A stretch of 64,000 nt of DNA from Picocystis sp. L7 (GCA_020975725.1 QXJR01000025.1:62001-126000), one strand, 5' to 3'; positions 43,139 to 54,098 are shown, counted from the stretch's first letter. Translations and numbers: made by a program. Notes: a model not told the origin generated them from the sequence alone.

Positions 43139-44479
43139 TCACTGGGGCCAAGCCCAGCCTGGGAAGCAATTTTCATCCTTCGAAGTACCGAACAGCGAGT
43201 TGGGTACCTCTTCCACGTAGTCCATCTGAAGCTTTTTGGCAGGACGTCGGGCGCTTTCCCGGATCATGCTTGTGTACGACGCTTGTGCCAGCGGTTCTAC
43301 ATCCACATCTCTCGTGCGGGCTCTGAGAGATGCTTCCTCTACGTCTAACAGGGTTGCAAAGGCCCGTACCTGCGGATGGTAATGTTTCCTCTTCAGCAAG
43401 CCCACCTCCCAAAAAGAACTTTCCAGTGCATGTGCGTTGGCTGGGTCGTTCTGGTCATCACGAAATGGGTCCTTCCCGTCATCTGGTGAGCCAGATGCAT
43501 GGGACTCCTCCAAGGCTTGTCTCGGGATAGGGGCAGACAGCGAACCACCTGTGCCAAGCTGAGCTCGACGCAGCATGACGGAACAGGCCACATGCCTCCG
43601 CAGCGCATTAAATGCCAAGGCAAGCCCACCGATCGCCGCCGGAGGACTGGCTCTCGTTGCTCTCCTGGCCATCCGTTTGGCGTACGCTGCTGCCACATAG
43701 GCTGGAACATGCGTAGAAGAGAGTAATCTGGAGAGCAGGATTGGACCCTCTCCTTTGCCTGACCTGGGAAAGAGCGATCCAAAACGCTTGTTATCCAGGA
43801 GTCGATACACCTTGTCATACACTCTGGGACATTCCAGTCCGTGGTGCTGCACTAGATCCAAAAGTGCTCCGAGGGATCTGGCTCCTGTTGCTCCACCAAT
43901 ATCTGTTAGATCCAGCAGCAAATTGGAGAGCATCAGTGGTTCCTGCAGGTGTGGCAGCACGTCTTCCCTCAACCTCGGGAGGATCAGCTTCAGCACTGCT
44001 GTATCTGGTGACCCTCCCAGGAGCAATTCCGACCAAGCACGTGAGAACCACAATTTCTGCTTGGATTTCTTCCTCCACCAGCTCTCTTTTTCTTCCTTGG
44101 TGGTCTTTTCGCTTCCATGGAGGCTGTCCACCAAAGCCTTTCGTTTCCCTTTGGTTCCATCCTCGAACTTTGCAGGCAGGACCAGCAACACCAAGGCCAC
44201 CTGTTTGGCCACTTTCTCCCTCCTCGGATCACCTTTGCCCTGCATTTTGTGCAGCAAATTCGCGCATGTCTTCCAGGAACAAGCACGAACGTCCAGGAAC
44301 TTAGCGGACTCGTCGGCCAAGCTCGCGACGCTCTGGCATCGCTTCTCGCGATCCTCCGAACGCAGGACCGATCCCAGAAGCTTTGTAAAGGCGTCCTCGT
44401 CGAAACGTCCACCTTCCAAGCAGCAACGGCGCAATTCCGAAGCGAAAGAAGACGACGCGACGGTCGAACGCGCCGCCAT
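43139..44479 (-). CDS. NOC4: NOC4/UTP19-like ribosome biogenesis protein (CBF/Mak21 family)
   Basis: NOC4, with NOP14, acts in 40S subunit maturation in the nucleolus. The protein is 446 aa with ATG at 44479 and no intron. The CBF domain is at about residues 215-310: CPRVYDKVYRLLDNKRF, then VPAYVAAAYAKRMARRATR and SPPAAIGGLALAFNALRRHV. The C-terminal SSFWEVGLLKRKHYHPQVRAFA is typical of the NOC4 branch. The N-terminal region is helical with a Lys-rich stretch (SEKTTKEEKESWWRKKSKQ). The length is slightly short against ~516 aa in human NOC4L. Together with the Pol5-like gene it gives two nucleolar factors in the window. Confidence 0.85.
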   Translation of the reverse strand: MAARSTVASSSFASELRRCCLEGGRFDEDAFTKLLGSVLRSEDREKRCQSVASLADESAKFLDVRACSWKTCANLLHKMQGKGDPRREKVAKQVALVLLVLPAKFEDGTKGKRKALVDSLHGSEKTTKEEKESWWRKKSKQKLWFSRAWSELLLGGSPDTAVLKLILPRLREDVLPHLQEPLMLSNLLLDLTDIGGATGARSLGALLDLVQHHGLECPRVYDKVYRLLDNKRFGSLFPRSGKGEGPILLSRLLSSTHVPAYVAAAYAKRMARRATRASPPAAIGGLALAFNALRRHVACSVMLRRAQLGTGGSLSAPIPRQALEESHASGSPDDGKDPFRDDQNDPANAHALESSFWEVGLLKRKHYHPQVRAFATLLDVEEASLRARTRDVDVEPLAQASYTSMIRESARRPAKKLQMDYVEEVPNSLFGTSKDENCFPGWAWPQ

Positions 44480-45797
44480 CGCTCTCTTCCTTCCTCCAAA
44501 TGATGCACGAAAAGAATTTAATCCCCGAATTCGAAGGCTAATTTAACAGTAATTCAACCACCGAAAACCAGGGTCGAAATGTCTTTTGGGTCCGGATTTT
44601 CGGACGGAGTCCGCCTTTCGGACTTGACCAATGAACACGAGTAAAAACCTTCGAATTAGGAACAGAACATGAGAGCTCTCGTCCATTGCTTGTCCACTTC
44701 GAGGAGAAGGGCGTGCACTCGTGAAGGAAACCATCGACGCACGTGGAGGGTGTAAACGCTGGTGATTGTCAACGCATGCGTGCAAGCTTGGACAAGGGAG
44801 AAGAATGTCGCTTTCTTGTCCCAAAGCTTTGTGGAGAGTCTGGTGGACAAGGAGATTGTTCGTGCCATTGCAACATTCGGGAAAGGAAAATTGCCTCGTG
44901 CTTCCACGTTCGTGTCGCTTCGCATGCTTGCCGATGGGTATTGTTAGAACACCGGGATAACCTTCATCGAAAGGGGACTTCGCTTCCATGCTCGCCCGAC
45001 CGTGGTTTTTGATCAAGCCAACATCTTCGTTCCTTCGATCACTTCTTCGATTGTGGAAAACGTGACGACGCAACGCTCGAACTGCTTCGTTTGAGTGAGA
45101 AACACTTGTCGCGTATGTTTGAAATGGACCCTCGGGTGGAGATGTGTTTGTCAAAGCAACGTACAAGCCATGTACACAACCGTCCGTCTTTCATTGATGA
45201 CCATTGCATGTTCAAAACAGTTCGCCCCTTTGCGATTTCACAAGTCGAGAAGGGAATACCGACACCTGGAATTGGTGGATACAAGGTGTTCCTTGCCCTC
45301 GAAGCGAATGCTTTTGGGGTCGAACCGTTCGGGATCTCGGCTTTGGGAACCGCGATGGATGCTCGGTCGCATGCGACGATGCCCCTCCCCCGTGGGCCAC
45401 TTTCCTCGTTTCCTCGCCACCGCTTCCACCGGACGCTCCCATCGCAACTTCTTGTGCAACGCCGGTTGAGGGGATCGTCTCGTGGCTTGGACCACGGTGT
45501 GCTCCTTCCTCTTCCCTTCTACTTAGCAAACCGCCCTCGAGTTAACTCCCTTCGGGTGAAGGAAGGGGGAATGCGAACCGTTGAGGGTTCCATCGACGAG
45601 CTCCGAAGCACGGTTGACGTTCCCGCCAGATTCGTGTCCACGTGGCACGTTCGGGAGGGGTCGAGCGCGCCTCCTCGGATCGTGGGGAGGGGTCGAGGAA
45701 GCGGGAAGGGTCCGTAAGGTCCCGTTTTGGCGGGAAGCGATTCGATTGGTCCAAACCCGGCCAGCCTGGACCCGCGCCCACCGTGGTGGCAGGGCAC
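44480..45797. other. Divergent spacer between NOC4 and an orphan gene
   Basis: No recognised gene. Near the NOC4 side there are AT-rich TTTAA motifs (about 44518-44545). A single GAGTTAACTCC palindrome lies at 45539-45549. A 48-codon upstream frame starts at the ATG at 45571 and ends at the TAA near 45717. Confidence 0.4.
45539..45549. promoter_or_regulatory. GTTAAC palindrome upstream of the orphan acidic gene
   Basis: CGAGTTAACTC lies about 255 bp before the ATG at 45798. Same motif family as elsewhere in the window. Confidence 0.35.
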
Positions 45798-46970
45798 ATG
45801 GACCAGATGGATCCCAGCACCAGGCTGGCAGCAAGAGCAGAGGAGCGTGCGGCGGTGATACGTGCGCGCATCGAAGCGGCGAGGCGTGCGCGCCAAGACG
45901 GAGAGCAAAACGTACACGGAGAAGATGGTGGATCCGATGTTCCAGCAGAAAGCAGGGATGTCTTCGAGGATAAGACCATTGATTTCCCAGGGCAGGAAGT
46001 TGTTCCTACATCGGCGCCAGATCCTGCGCAGGCAGAAGACGAGGGTGTCAACAACACAGCCGGCGAGGAAGGTGACGAACAGTCGAGGGATGCAGAAACC
46101 AGCTCGGAAGAAGAGGAAGAAACTACACTGCAGGACAGCAAAGACATGGAAGAAAAGCTGTTCGGACTCCGGAACCGTAGGGTGGGGCCAGAAGAAAGAG
46201 TCCTCCGGCCTCCGCCGCCAGAAGAACTGATGGGAGTGGAAGAAGACATGGACACTTCGCCGTTACAAGGCACCAAGGCATCCCAAACGACCAAGAACAA
46301 AACAGGGACGCCGCTGAACGCAGCAGAGGAGACTATCCTGACACCTAAGCTTGCAGCAAATCCGACGAGCTTTTTACGACGTGGACAGGGAAAGACCGCC
46401 TCTTCTGCGCACATGGTTGCCTCTCCGCCGAGAGCGAAACCATCGCCGCCCACGTTGAAAGTGGGAAAGGCAGGCAATGCATCGAAACGGCGTTTGGCTG
46501 GATTGTCTGGAAAGCAAGCACGATTGCAGCCCCCCAAAGGTATCACAGGAGTAGTAAAAGACGACGCAGGATCAGATCGAGTTCAAGCTAGTAAGAAATC
46601 CAGTGCTGAAGGGATAGCAGTACAGACTGCCACTCCAACAGTTGAACCGGCAAACCCCACATTTGAGGAACGTGACTCCACGAAGGTGGAACACGCAACC
46701 CCAGGGAGCGCCCATGTCAATTCCGCAATAAAAAATTCACCCAGTGCACAGGGCGAAGGGGGAGACGCTCACTTAAAAGACTCAAAGGGTATCACGGACG
46801 ACCCTGCAGATTGGATGCTGACGTTGGACGAAGCACTGGAGGAAATCAGCAAAGCCCTGGACCTGCTGCAGAAAGGATTTGCACAAACCCGCGCCGTACT
46901 GCGAAATCACCTGGGTTTAAAGCAAAAAACTCAAAAGGGCTCCTCTGACGGAACACAGGATCAAGCATGA
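45798..46970 (+). CDS. Orphan acidic, low-complexity protein
   Basis: A protein of about 390 aa from the first in-frame ATG at 45798 (MDQMDPSTRLAARAEERAAV); the frame is open upstream without ATG, and a 5' exon is possible. No family recognised. The N-terminus is an Arg/Ala-rich helix (RARIEAARRARQ). The middle is acidic and disordered (ETSSEEEEETTLQD), then basic and Pro/Lys-rich (ASPPRAKPSPPTLKVGK). The C-terminus has a compact helical stretch, WMLTLDEALEEISKALDLLQ, a likely coiled coil. The composition suits a nuclear scaffold-like protein, but no function can be assigned. It converges on the LRR gene with only 104 bp between stops. Confidence 0.6.
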   Translation: MDQMDPSTRLAARAEERAAVIRARIEAARRARQDGEQNVHGEDGGSDVPAESRDVFEDKTIDFPGQEVVPTSAPDPAQAEDEGVNNTAGEEGDEQSRDAETSSEEEEETTLQDSKDMEEKLFGLRNRRVGPEERVLRPPPPEELMGVEEDMDTSPLQGTKASQTTKNKTGTPLNAAEETILTPKLAANPTSFLRRGQGKTASSAHMVASPPRAKPSPPTLKVGKAGNASKRRLAGLSGKQARLQPPKGITGVVKDDAGSDRVQASKKSSAEGIAVQTATPTVEPANPTFEERDSTKVEHATPGSAHVNSAIKNSPSAQGEGGDAHLKDSKGITDDPADWMLTLDEALEEISKALDLLQKGFAQTRAVLRNHLGLKQKTQKGSSDGTQDQA

Positions 46971-47074
46971 GATAGGTACAACTTCAATATTTACATAAAC
47001 GATCCACTCAGTTGCTTGTCTTGAGTTGGATCTTGGACTTCATCGCCTTGGATCTCGTGCATCCACCACCTGGC

Positions 47075-49051
47075 CTATGTAATACCAATGATCATCAAGG
47101 AAGGCTTCTTTGCCATGAGCTTATTGCAATCGGATGCTGTGATTCTGCAACCGTGCAAAGAAACCAGCCGAAGGGACTGCATGCTTGCCAAAGCGCTGAT
47201 GCACTTACCAGTCACACCCGTTCCTGCAATATTGAGCCTTTCAAGATGGTTCAACTTGGCCAGAGCAGTGATTCCTTCGTTACCGAGGTGGGGATTCTGT
47301 GACACGTTCAATGACTGCAGTAATCTCAACCTCGATATCTGCCTTGCGCCCCTGTTAGTGACCCCACCCCCACAGACCTCAAGCGCAGTTAAGGTGGACT
47401 CTAACATTTGCAGCGGAGGTAGACCCATGTCTGTTACCCTCGAGCCAAATAGGTCTAGGGCGACCAGGGATCTAAACTTGACGATATGACGCATAGCTGC
47501 ATCTGTGACATCTGGTGTATCAAGGCTAAGGTATTTTATGGTCTTTGTGGAGGAGGAACGCGAGAGGCGAATGATCCCATTGCTCGTGACGTGGGTGTTT
47601 CCGAGGTCCAAAGTGACAAGACTGCATTTTCCATCTCCAAGAATGTCCAGTGTGGCATCCCCCACCCTAGTATCTGCCAGCTTCAAAGTCTCCAGCTCCA
47701 GCTGTGATAAAGCTCTTGCAGCTGCATCAGTTACCCTGCACGAGTCCAAATCCAAGTTTCTGAGTGCTCGGATTTGTCTCAAGGACTGGACACCCAAATC
47801 CCGCACGTTGGTAAAACTGACATCCAATTCACAGAGATTCTCAAACCCACAAGTAGCAAGAGATTCAAGTGCTTCATCCCCAACATTGCCACAACGAGAT
47901 AAGTCTAGCTTTCGAAGCGTTCCAGCATAAAGAGCGTTCTGGAAGGCTTCTGCAGCACCAGCATCAGACAGACGACAGCCCCCCAAGGATAAAACTGACA
48001 GATTCCCGAGTCCAGCGAGACGCGCCAAACCTTCATCCCCCACCAAGGTCCCTGAAAGCTCTAGCTCCTCCAGCTGATGCAGTTGCGCAATGGCATTGAT
48101 TGCATCGTCCCCAACCTCCCGGCACCAACCAAGATCCAGCACCTGCAGTTGATGCAGGTGGCCCAGCGGGCTTGTGTCCAGAATACTGCTGCACATGGAA
48201 AGATGAAGCTTCTCTAGATTCGGAGCCATCCTCACAAGTCCCGCAAGGCCATTCTTCGCGAACAGGCCGGGGGTTGCTTCTGCGCTGAATTCCTTCAGGT
48301 ACATCAGCAAGGGCGATGTGGTGGGATACACACACAGATCTGCTACATCCGGAAAGTCCATGGTGGAAGTTGGAGACTCACTTCCATGAAAAATGGCATT
48401 CTCCTCCAGCTTGGCACCCCACACAGGCAGATCCCTCGAAGTGTCTACCTGCACGTCTGCACAGGTGTAAACACCGGAACTCAGCTCCAAGCATCCATCG
48501 AGTACCAGCGAACGAAGGTTCTTGGCCCGGAAAAGGATGTAAGAAAGGGAACAGTCGTGGATGGTGGAAGCACCTGCAAGGTTCAGGTGCAGGAGATCCT
48601 CCGGAGAACGCAAATCATCCAGCCACTGATCATCCACATCCATCACACTTTCCAAACAGAGCTCTCGTACTTCCAGGTGCTTGACTTCATGCTTTGTCTG
48701 CATAGACATTACGGGGCACGATACAAAAGATAGGTTCCAAAACAAACGCGCAGGTCAGTTTTCTATAGTCCTTCATGCCACCGTACCACTCCCGCAGTCA
48801 AGCACGTGCAAGGTGCCGATAGTCTTACCAATGCATCACGTTGAACGAGACAATCCACCACTTTCTGCGCAACATCCAAAGGCAACTTCTGGAGATCTTC
48901 CAGATCGTAGTCTGCAATGTTCTCGGCAACAACCTGTGCAGCAATTGGTTTGGCATTAGCAGCAACGTCCGTAATTTACTCGTAAAAGCGGCCATGTTGG
49001 CGTAACGAGTGCGTGAAAAGCCCATCGGTCAGTCATTGGCACAGTTTCCAT
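47075..49051 (-). CDS. Leucine-rich repeat protein (AMN1/F-box-LRR-like)
   Basis: The model joins 47075-48697, 48829-48933 and 48980-49051 (599 aa). Exon 2 encodes VVAENIADYDLEDLQKLPLD, an F-box-like start, and is in phase with both neighbours. About a dozen cysteine-containing LRRs follow, of the AMN1/FBXL type: LQVLDLGWCREVGDDAI, LEELELSGTLVGDEGLARL, LRKLDLSRCGNVGDEALESL, LVTLDLGNTHVTSNGI, LVALDLFGSRVTDMGLPPL and LERLNIAGTGVTGKC. Such proteins are often substrate-recognition parts of SCF ubiquitin ligases; a role here is inference. The first intron is only 46 bp and contains a CTAAT branch-like site. Exon 3 is secure; exons 1 and 2 rest on splice sites and phase. Confidence 0.82.
48698..48828 (-). 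other. Intron 2 of the LRR gene (131 bp)
   Basis: GTAAGA donor and TCTATGCAG acceptor, phase 0. Joins CLVQRDAL to TKHEVKHLEV. Confidence 0.75.
48934..48979 (-). other. Intron 1 of the LRR gene (46 bp)
   Basis: GTAAAT donor, GCTAATG branch-like site and GCTGCACAG acceptor, phase 0. One of the two shortest introns in the window. Confidence 0.55.
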
Positions 49052-50454
49052 GCGGATTTCCCCTTCCACACTCGTGGTGATGCAAGCGTGGATTGCCTAG
49101 TTACACTCTCTTCCCTTCCGTTCGCCCAAAACACGTACCTCCACAGTTCTGCTCAGGAGGGTTGGTGCCTCTTGTGGTTTTTCGCTGTTCTCAGCATCCG
49201 GATGTCGCATTTCTCTGCAGGTATCCAAGGGACGTAAAGGTCGCACGACCCGTGCGGGGGTCCTGTTGCCAGCAATGGTTTCCAGCGGTGCGACCGGCGC
49301 TCCGTATGTGGATCCCAATCCACGAAAGGACCTCCTGGATCTCCTGCTTCCCAAATTGGTGTCCAAGCCGCTTTGATTGGCTCCCATGTTTTTTTTTTTT
49401 TGTGTGTGTGTGTGTCCAGCTGAACCAGTGGTGCAACGGTGGCAGGAGACGTGGGAGGTCCTGTCCGTCCGACCAGACCACCTCCAGCTCCCCCTTCAGG
49501 TCCAAATGCAGCTGGTGTGCCTTGCAAAGAGGCGGAGCAGCGTTCGAAGCCGAAGCGAAAGGTTTCGAAGCGATGCGACGCGCTGGTTTGCCTCGTCTCG
49601 ACCTGCCTGGTTTGAGTGGGAGATGGTTGGACCGGGTCTGGATGGAGGCCAAAACGCCGGCCCAAACCCTTTTTGTGGTCTCTTTTCGAACGCGTGCTTC
49701 TCTGTTTTCCCCATCCTGGAATTCGAGCGAAAGGGGCAAAGAAAGGAGGATTCGGAAGGAGGGGATCGATCCGGGCGACGCACCCCCGAGACGTGCGAGT
49801 TAATCGATAAGTTAACCAGGGCAGGGAAGCGAATCGAACCGGGTGGAGCCCCTCCCCACAAACCAGCCTGCGAATATTCGCTGGGGCGAGGGGAATTCGC
49901 TCGGGGAGATCTCCCGGGTCGAGGGATGACGTGGCAGAGGGGAGTTTCTTCTCCTTCGGGTTCGGGTTCGGTGGTGCCACATTACCGTGGTGGTGGTGGG
50001 TGTGCAAACCGCCTGTGAAGATGTGGAGGCCATTGCTGATGGGATGCACGGAGGGAGGGATTGGATGGAAGGCGAGAGAGAAGGAAGAACACCCGTGAAC
50101 GGAGGAAATCCAAGGGAGATGCGTGGATCGGCGCAGGTGCGAGTCCGAAGGAGGAAGAAGGGACATGGGGCAGGACTGGTAAAACAGAGAACATCGAACG
50201 TGCATTCGGCAGAGGCAAAGAGGACACGTGCCGTCGCATGCCTGGCCCAACCCCCGTCACGAAAAAGAAAAATGGTACCGCGACCGCCGCTCGTGGTCAG
50301 GGCCGCCCAACGTGCACGATTGCTCTCCATTCCCATCTCTTTCCCTCGTGAAAGATCTCCGGTGGACGTTCCGTCCATGGATCGAGGCAGAGTTCCATCG
50401 CAGCCCCCTTTCCTTTCTTCCGTCGCATTCCTTCGCGTCTTTCCGGTCGACGCA
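49052..50454. other. Spacer between LRR gene and plastid oxidoreductase
   Basis: No supported gene, although several long frames without domains are present. It holds a T13 plus GT microsatellite, and a GAGTTAATCGATAAGTTAAC motif pair at 49798-49817. Confidence 0.4.
49389..49415. repeat. Poly-T and (GT)n microsatellite
   Basis: Thirteen T residues followed directly by seven GT units. Confidence 0.85.
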
Positions 50455-51243
50455 TCAGAAGTTGGAAAGGATCCTGTCCTCAGCGAGTCCTTGCTCGGCC
50501 AGCATGCCTTTGATGTCATTGGTCATGTCCTTCTGTCCGACGATGACCGCATAGGCCTTGGTGGGATCTTCCAGCCCCTTCGCCTTGCGGAAGGCCTGTT
50601 GGACGTATTCCTGATCGCCTTGCTTGGAGTACACCAGCTTGACATCCACGCCCAGGTCTTTGGCCCAGCTTCCCAGCAGCAGCTCTTCGTACGGCAGGTG
50701 ACTTTCGCTTTGCACACCGTACCAGAGCTGCACTTTTCTCTTCTGCAGTGGATGCAATCCTGTGGGTCCTTGTTCTTCGACCAGCGAACGTATGGGTGCG
50801 AGTCCGGTTCCGGTGCAGAACAGGATCACTTCTTCGATCTCGTTTGGTTCCAGCATCTCCACTTTGAATCCTTTTCCCAGCGGATCGGTGACTTCGACGA
50901 CGCCGTTCCCTTCGAGGATCGCATCCGTCGCTTCGGCACCGCCCTTGACGAGCAGGTCGAATCCGCCGGTGGTTCTGGACAGGCTGGGAGGAGACGCCAC
51001 GGCCAAGTAGGCGATGGGATTGCCTTCGCCGACCGCTCTCGCTTGCACGTATTGTCCTGCTGCACGGTACGCTTCGCACCAGGAGGGATCCACGCGCAGC
51101 TTCAGGGCCTGCACGGGTCCTTTTTTCGCGGCAGGTGCCTTTTTCGTGATCACGGCCTCCTTCCACTGCGTCTGGGACTGCGAACGAACGCGAAGAGCCG
51201 TCCTCCGAGCGCGAAACACGCGCGACATCGCCATCGTCGCCAT
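50455..51243 (-). CDS. Plastid FAD/NAD(P)-binding oxidoreductase (pKIWI502-like)
   Basis: A 262-aa protein of the ferredoxin-reductase-fold group related to plant fruit protein pKIWI502 (Arabidopsis At1g15140 type). The ATG at 51243 starts MATMAMSRVFRARRTALRVR, a transit peptide. The FAD domain includes AAGQYVQARAVGEG and a GGFDLLVKGGAEATD block. The NAD(P) domain starts with EEVILFCTGTGLAPIRSLVE, followed by VQLWYGVQSESHLPYEELL, and ends in KAYAVIVGQKDMTNDIKGML. It lacks the aromatic C-terminal Tyr of true ferredoxin-NADP reductase and is shorter, so it is not classical petH. The electron partner is unknown. It is divergent from the gene at 51857. Confidence 0.83.
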   Translation of the reverse strand: MATMAMSRVFRARRTALRVRSQSQTQWKEAVITKKAPAAKKGPVQALKLRVDPSWCEAYRAAGQYVQARAVGEGNPIAYLAVASPPSLSRTTGGFDLLVKGGAEATDAILEGNGVVEVTDPLGKGFKVEMLEPNEIEEVILFCTGTGLAPIRSLVEEQGPTGLHPLQKRKVQLWYGVQSESHLPYEELLLGSWAKDLGVDVKLVYSKQGDQEYVQQAFRKAKGLEDPTKAYAVIVGQKDMTNDIKGMLAEQGLAEDRILSNF

Positions 51244-51856
51244 CGCGAGCGCGACCGTACGCTTAACTGCGAGGTTAACATCCTGCGAGGATCGCGTTCG
51301 AGGGAGGTTCGAGAGGGAAGACGAGGGACTTAACACCTGCGAAACACCGAAAGGAACCTCGGCCCGATATCGGGTGAACTCTCGTATTAACTTGGATCTC
51401 TTGTGGGATCGGAGGGGGACGAGGGAGAGGTTCACGTTCGAGTTTACCAATTGGGGAGGAAGAGGTCGGGCGTCCCCCTCCTCCTGTGGAGAAGAAACTC
51501 TCCGATGGGAAGCGGAAAGGGGGGGGTCCGTCTCCTCCCCAATTGGTAAACTCGAACGTGAACCTCTCCCTCGTCTTCCCTCTCGATCCTCTCTCCTCGT
51601 GAACCCCTTTGGTAAACCGCGGATGTTTCGAGGGATTTCCCCCCCGTTCCCCTCTCGATCCGCCCGCCCCCCGTCGGGTTAACCGAGGGTTAACCTCGAT
51701 CGCCTGGAGGGGAAGGGACCTTCGGGAGTTCCGACGGTGTGGAGCGGGGACGCGATCGGTGCAAACGAGGAGGATGGACGCCAGCACGACGATACCATTC
51801 GCGGTTTGGAACGCAGGAGCGGGTGCACGAGGTCCAGACGAAGCGAACGAGCACGC
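51244..51856. promoter_or_regulatory. Divergent promoter region with motif copies and a long inverted repeat
   Basis: GCTTAACTGCGAGGTTAAC at 51261-51279 and CTTAAC near 51329 lie on the oxidoreductase side, and GGGTTAACCGAGGGTTAACC at 51676-51695 on the other. A perfect inverted repeat sits between them. An upstream ATG at 51774 opens a 68-codon frame that overlaps the ATG at 51857 out of frame. Confidence 0.5.
51418..51575. repeat. Perfect 43-bp inverted repeat (72-bp spacer)
   Basis: Left arm 51418-51460 and right arm 51533-51575 are exact reverse complements; the arms contain GTTCACGTTCGAGTTTACCA. Beyond the outer ends GGATCG/CGATCC continues an imperfect match. It could be a MITE-like remnant or a hairpin in a divergent promoter. 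No clear target duplication was seen. Confidence 0.85.
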
Positions 51857-52789
51857 ATGGAACCGTCCAAGGACCTGGAAGCCGACGTGCTGGAGAGGTT
51901 GGTGCCGTGGAACGGGCTCCGACACGAAGACAGGAAGGAGAGGAAACAGCAAGAAAGGATCGAAGATCTCGAACAGGTGAGCAGGATCGCCCAACGAGCC
52001 AACGTGTTCGCACCGCTGGTGGTCCTTCCGGCCCTCCTGGCGACCCTGCTGGTCGTGGCCGTCCTGAGCGCATCGAAGACCTCCTCCGATCCGTCGGTGC
52101 ACCACGCCGATCCGATCGCACGTCCACAAAACGTCCTTTACACGATGGGCGTGGAACCGGGAGCGTCCGACGTCACGCCCGTGGTGGACATGATGGCGGT
52201 CGGCAGGTTGGCCCACGTCGTCGAACAGCAAGGTAGCGTGGGCTCCGCATCCTTGTTGGACGCAGACGCGAGCTTCAGGACGGAAGGAACGGATGTCTGG
52301 GTGCCAGGCGTCGTCCACGAGGTCCGTGGAACGGAGCCGGTGTCCGTGGAGGCGCATCCTTCGGATCCGGTGGAGCACAGGCCTCCGAGGAAGGTGCTTG
52401 CTGCGCCGATGGTCCAGACGGACGGTTTGGGTTCCAAGGTGTGGGAATGGTTCGCCTCTCGACGGGACGTGGACGAAGGCATCCTATCCTCCGTTCGGGA
52501 GTTTTTTTCGACGGATCGTCCGGAGGCGGTCGAGCTGTGGTCTCGTCTGTCCCGGGAGGTGGGCACCGCTTCCTCGTCCGAAGACGCGCCTTCCCGAACC
52601 TCTTCGTGGTCGGAGGACGGTGGGCACCTCTCCACCACCAACGGTGGCACCGCCTTGCCTTTCCCTGCACCTTTGGGCGGCGCTTCTCGCAGCGTGGGCG
52701 AGGCCCTGTACCGTCCTCAGCGCGTGAAGGGCTTCCTGTGCAGCCTCGTCAAGCTCGTGGATTACAGCGCCGGTCGTTCGGTCTGCTGA
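51857..52789 (+). CDS. Orphan single-pass membrane protein
   Basis: A 310-aa protein with ATG at 51857 ([18 protein letters not shown]). No family recognised. A charged, helical N-terminal part ([16 protein letters not shown]) precedes one strong membrane segment, [21 protein letters not shown] (about residues 52-72). A long soluble part follows, with [35 protein letters not shown] and [18 protein letters not shown], then a Ser-rich stretch and a compact end ([15 protein letters not shown]). It resembles an organelle or endomembrane protein with one anchor. Codon use (G/C at third positions) matches neighbouring real genes. The upstream overlapping frame at 51774 could dampen translation, or the start could be spliced. 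Confidence 0.6.
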   Translation: MEPSKDLEADVLERLVPWNGLRHEDRKERKQQERIEDLEQVSRIAQRANVFAPLVVLPALLATLLVVAVLSASKTSSDPSVHHADPIARPQNVLYTMGVEPGASDVTPVVDMMAVGRLAHVVEQQGSVGSASLLDADASFRTEGTDVWVPGVVHEVRGTEPVSVEAHPSDPVEHRPPRKVLAAPMVQTDGLGSKVWEWFASRRDVDEGILSSVREFFSTDRPEAVELWSRLSREVGTASSSEDAPSRTSSWSEDGGHLSTTNGGTALPFPAPLGGASRSVGEALYRPQRVKGFLCSLVKLVDYSAGRSVC

Positions 52790-52839
52790 TGTTGCAACAA
52801 CCAGAACACCGCTTCGGAACACCCCTACATCCCACTCCC

Positions 52840-53000
52840 TCTGTACTCCCTCCCTGTACTCCCTCTCTCCCTCTGTACTCCCTCTCTGTACTCCCTCCCC
52901 CAACTGTCCTCCCTCAACCTCTCCCCTCCCTCTCTCCCCCCCCTGCTCTCTCTCCCTCTCCCAGCCCCTTGAGAAGGAGGAGGAGGGGGGGGGGGGTCCG
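52840..53000. repeat. Pyrimidine-rich tandem tract and G run upstream of ubiquitin
   Basis: Repeated CTCCCTCTGTA-type units pass into a long CT-rich tract and then a GA/G-rich stretch with a run of 12 G (about 52985-52996). Strand asymmetry is strong. It lies 140-300 bp upstream of the ubiquitin ATG. Confidence 0.75.
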
Positions 53001-53137
53001 CCGCCACCTCCCCCTTCCCCCCTTCCCACCGGGATCCCCCAGGAGAGAGGGAGGGAGGGAGTCACCCCCCAGGGTTTTCGGGATCGTACGTCTTCGTCAC
53101 ATCCTCGATCGAGCGAGATCGGAACCCAGGAGGCGCC

Positions 53138-53693
<556 letters not shown>

Positions 53694-54098
53694 CCGCAAT
53701 CCTGTAACCGAACGTCGCGCGGTGCCGCCGTTGGAACCCACCGGGCATCGCGCCCATCCTCCCGTTCAAACCACAAGAGGCAGACGCCCACGCCGTGCCA
53801 TGGAGGGAGGGGTGCCTTCCAACACGACCGATCGAGCGTCCCACGGGCCACCGGACGATGCCAACCAAAAGGGAAGAAAAGAAGGAGCCAACGCACGACC
53901 CGACCCCACGCCCCACCCCCGCCTTTGGCTCGCCCCGCCGGTGCGGGACCCCGGCCGCCCGTCCCATACGCCTGCGCAAGACCCCCATTGGAAGGAGCGT
54001 GCACACGCCAATCGACGCCCACGAGGACCCCGGGAGCCACGAGGATCGCGCCGAGGGAGAGGGAAAACGACGGTGGACTCTGTGCCTGCCGCTTCCAT
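53694..54098. other. Convergent 3' spacer
   Basis: Lies between the 3' ends of ubiquitin-S27a and NAD synthetase. Only the TGTAA near 53703 is noteworthy; no gene is seen. Confidence 0.5.

Noticed and set aside
44543-45166. 207-codon minus-strand open frame upstream of NOC4
   Set aside because: No ATG at its front, no domain, and it lies in the NOC4 promoter spacer.
49153-50250. 365-codon minus-strand open frame
   Set aside because: Runs through a poly-T/GT microsatellite and His/Pro-rich junk, with no domain or promoter context.
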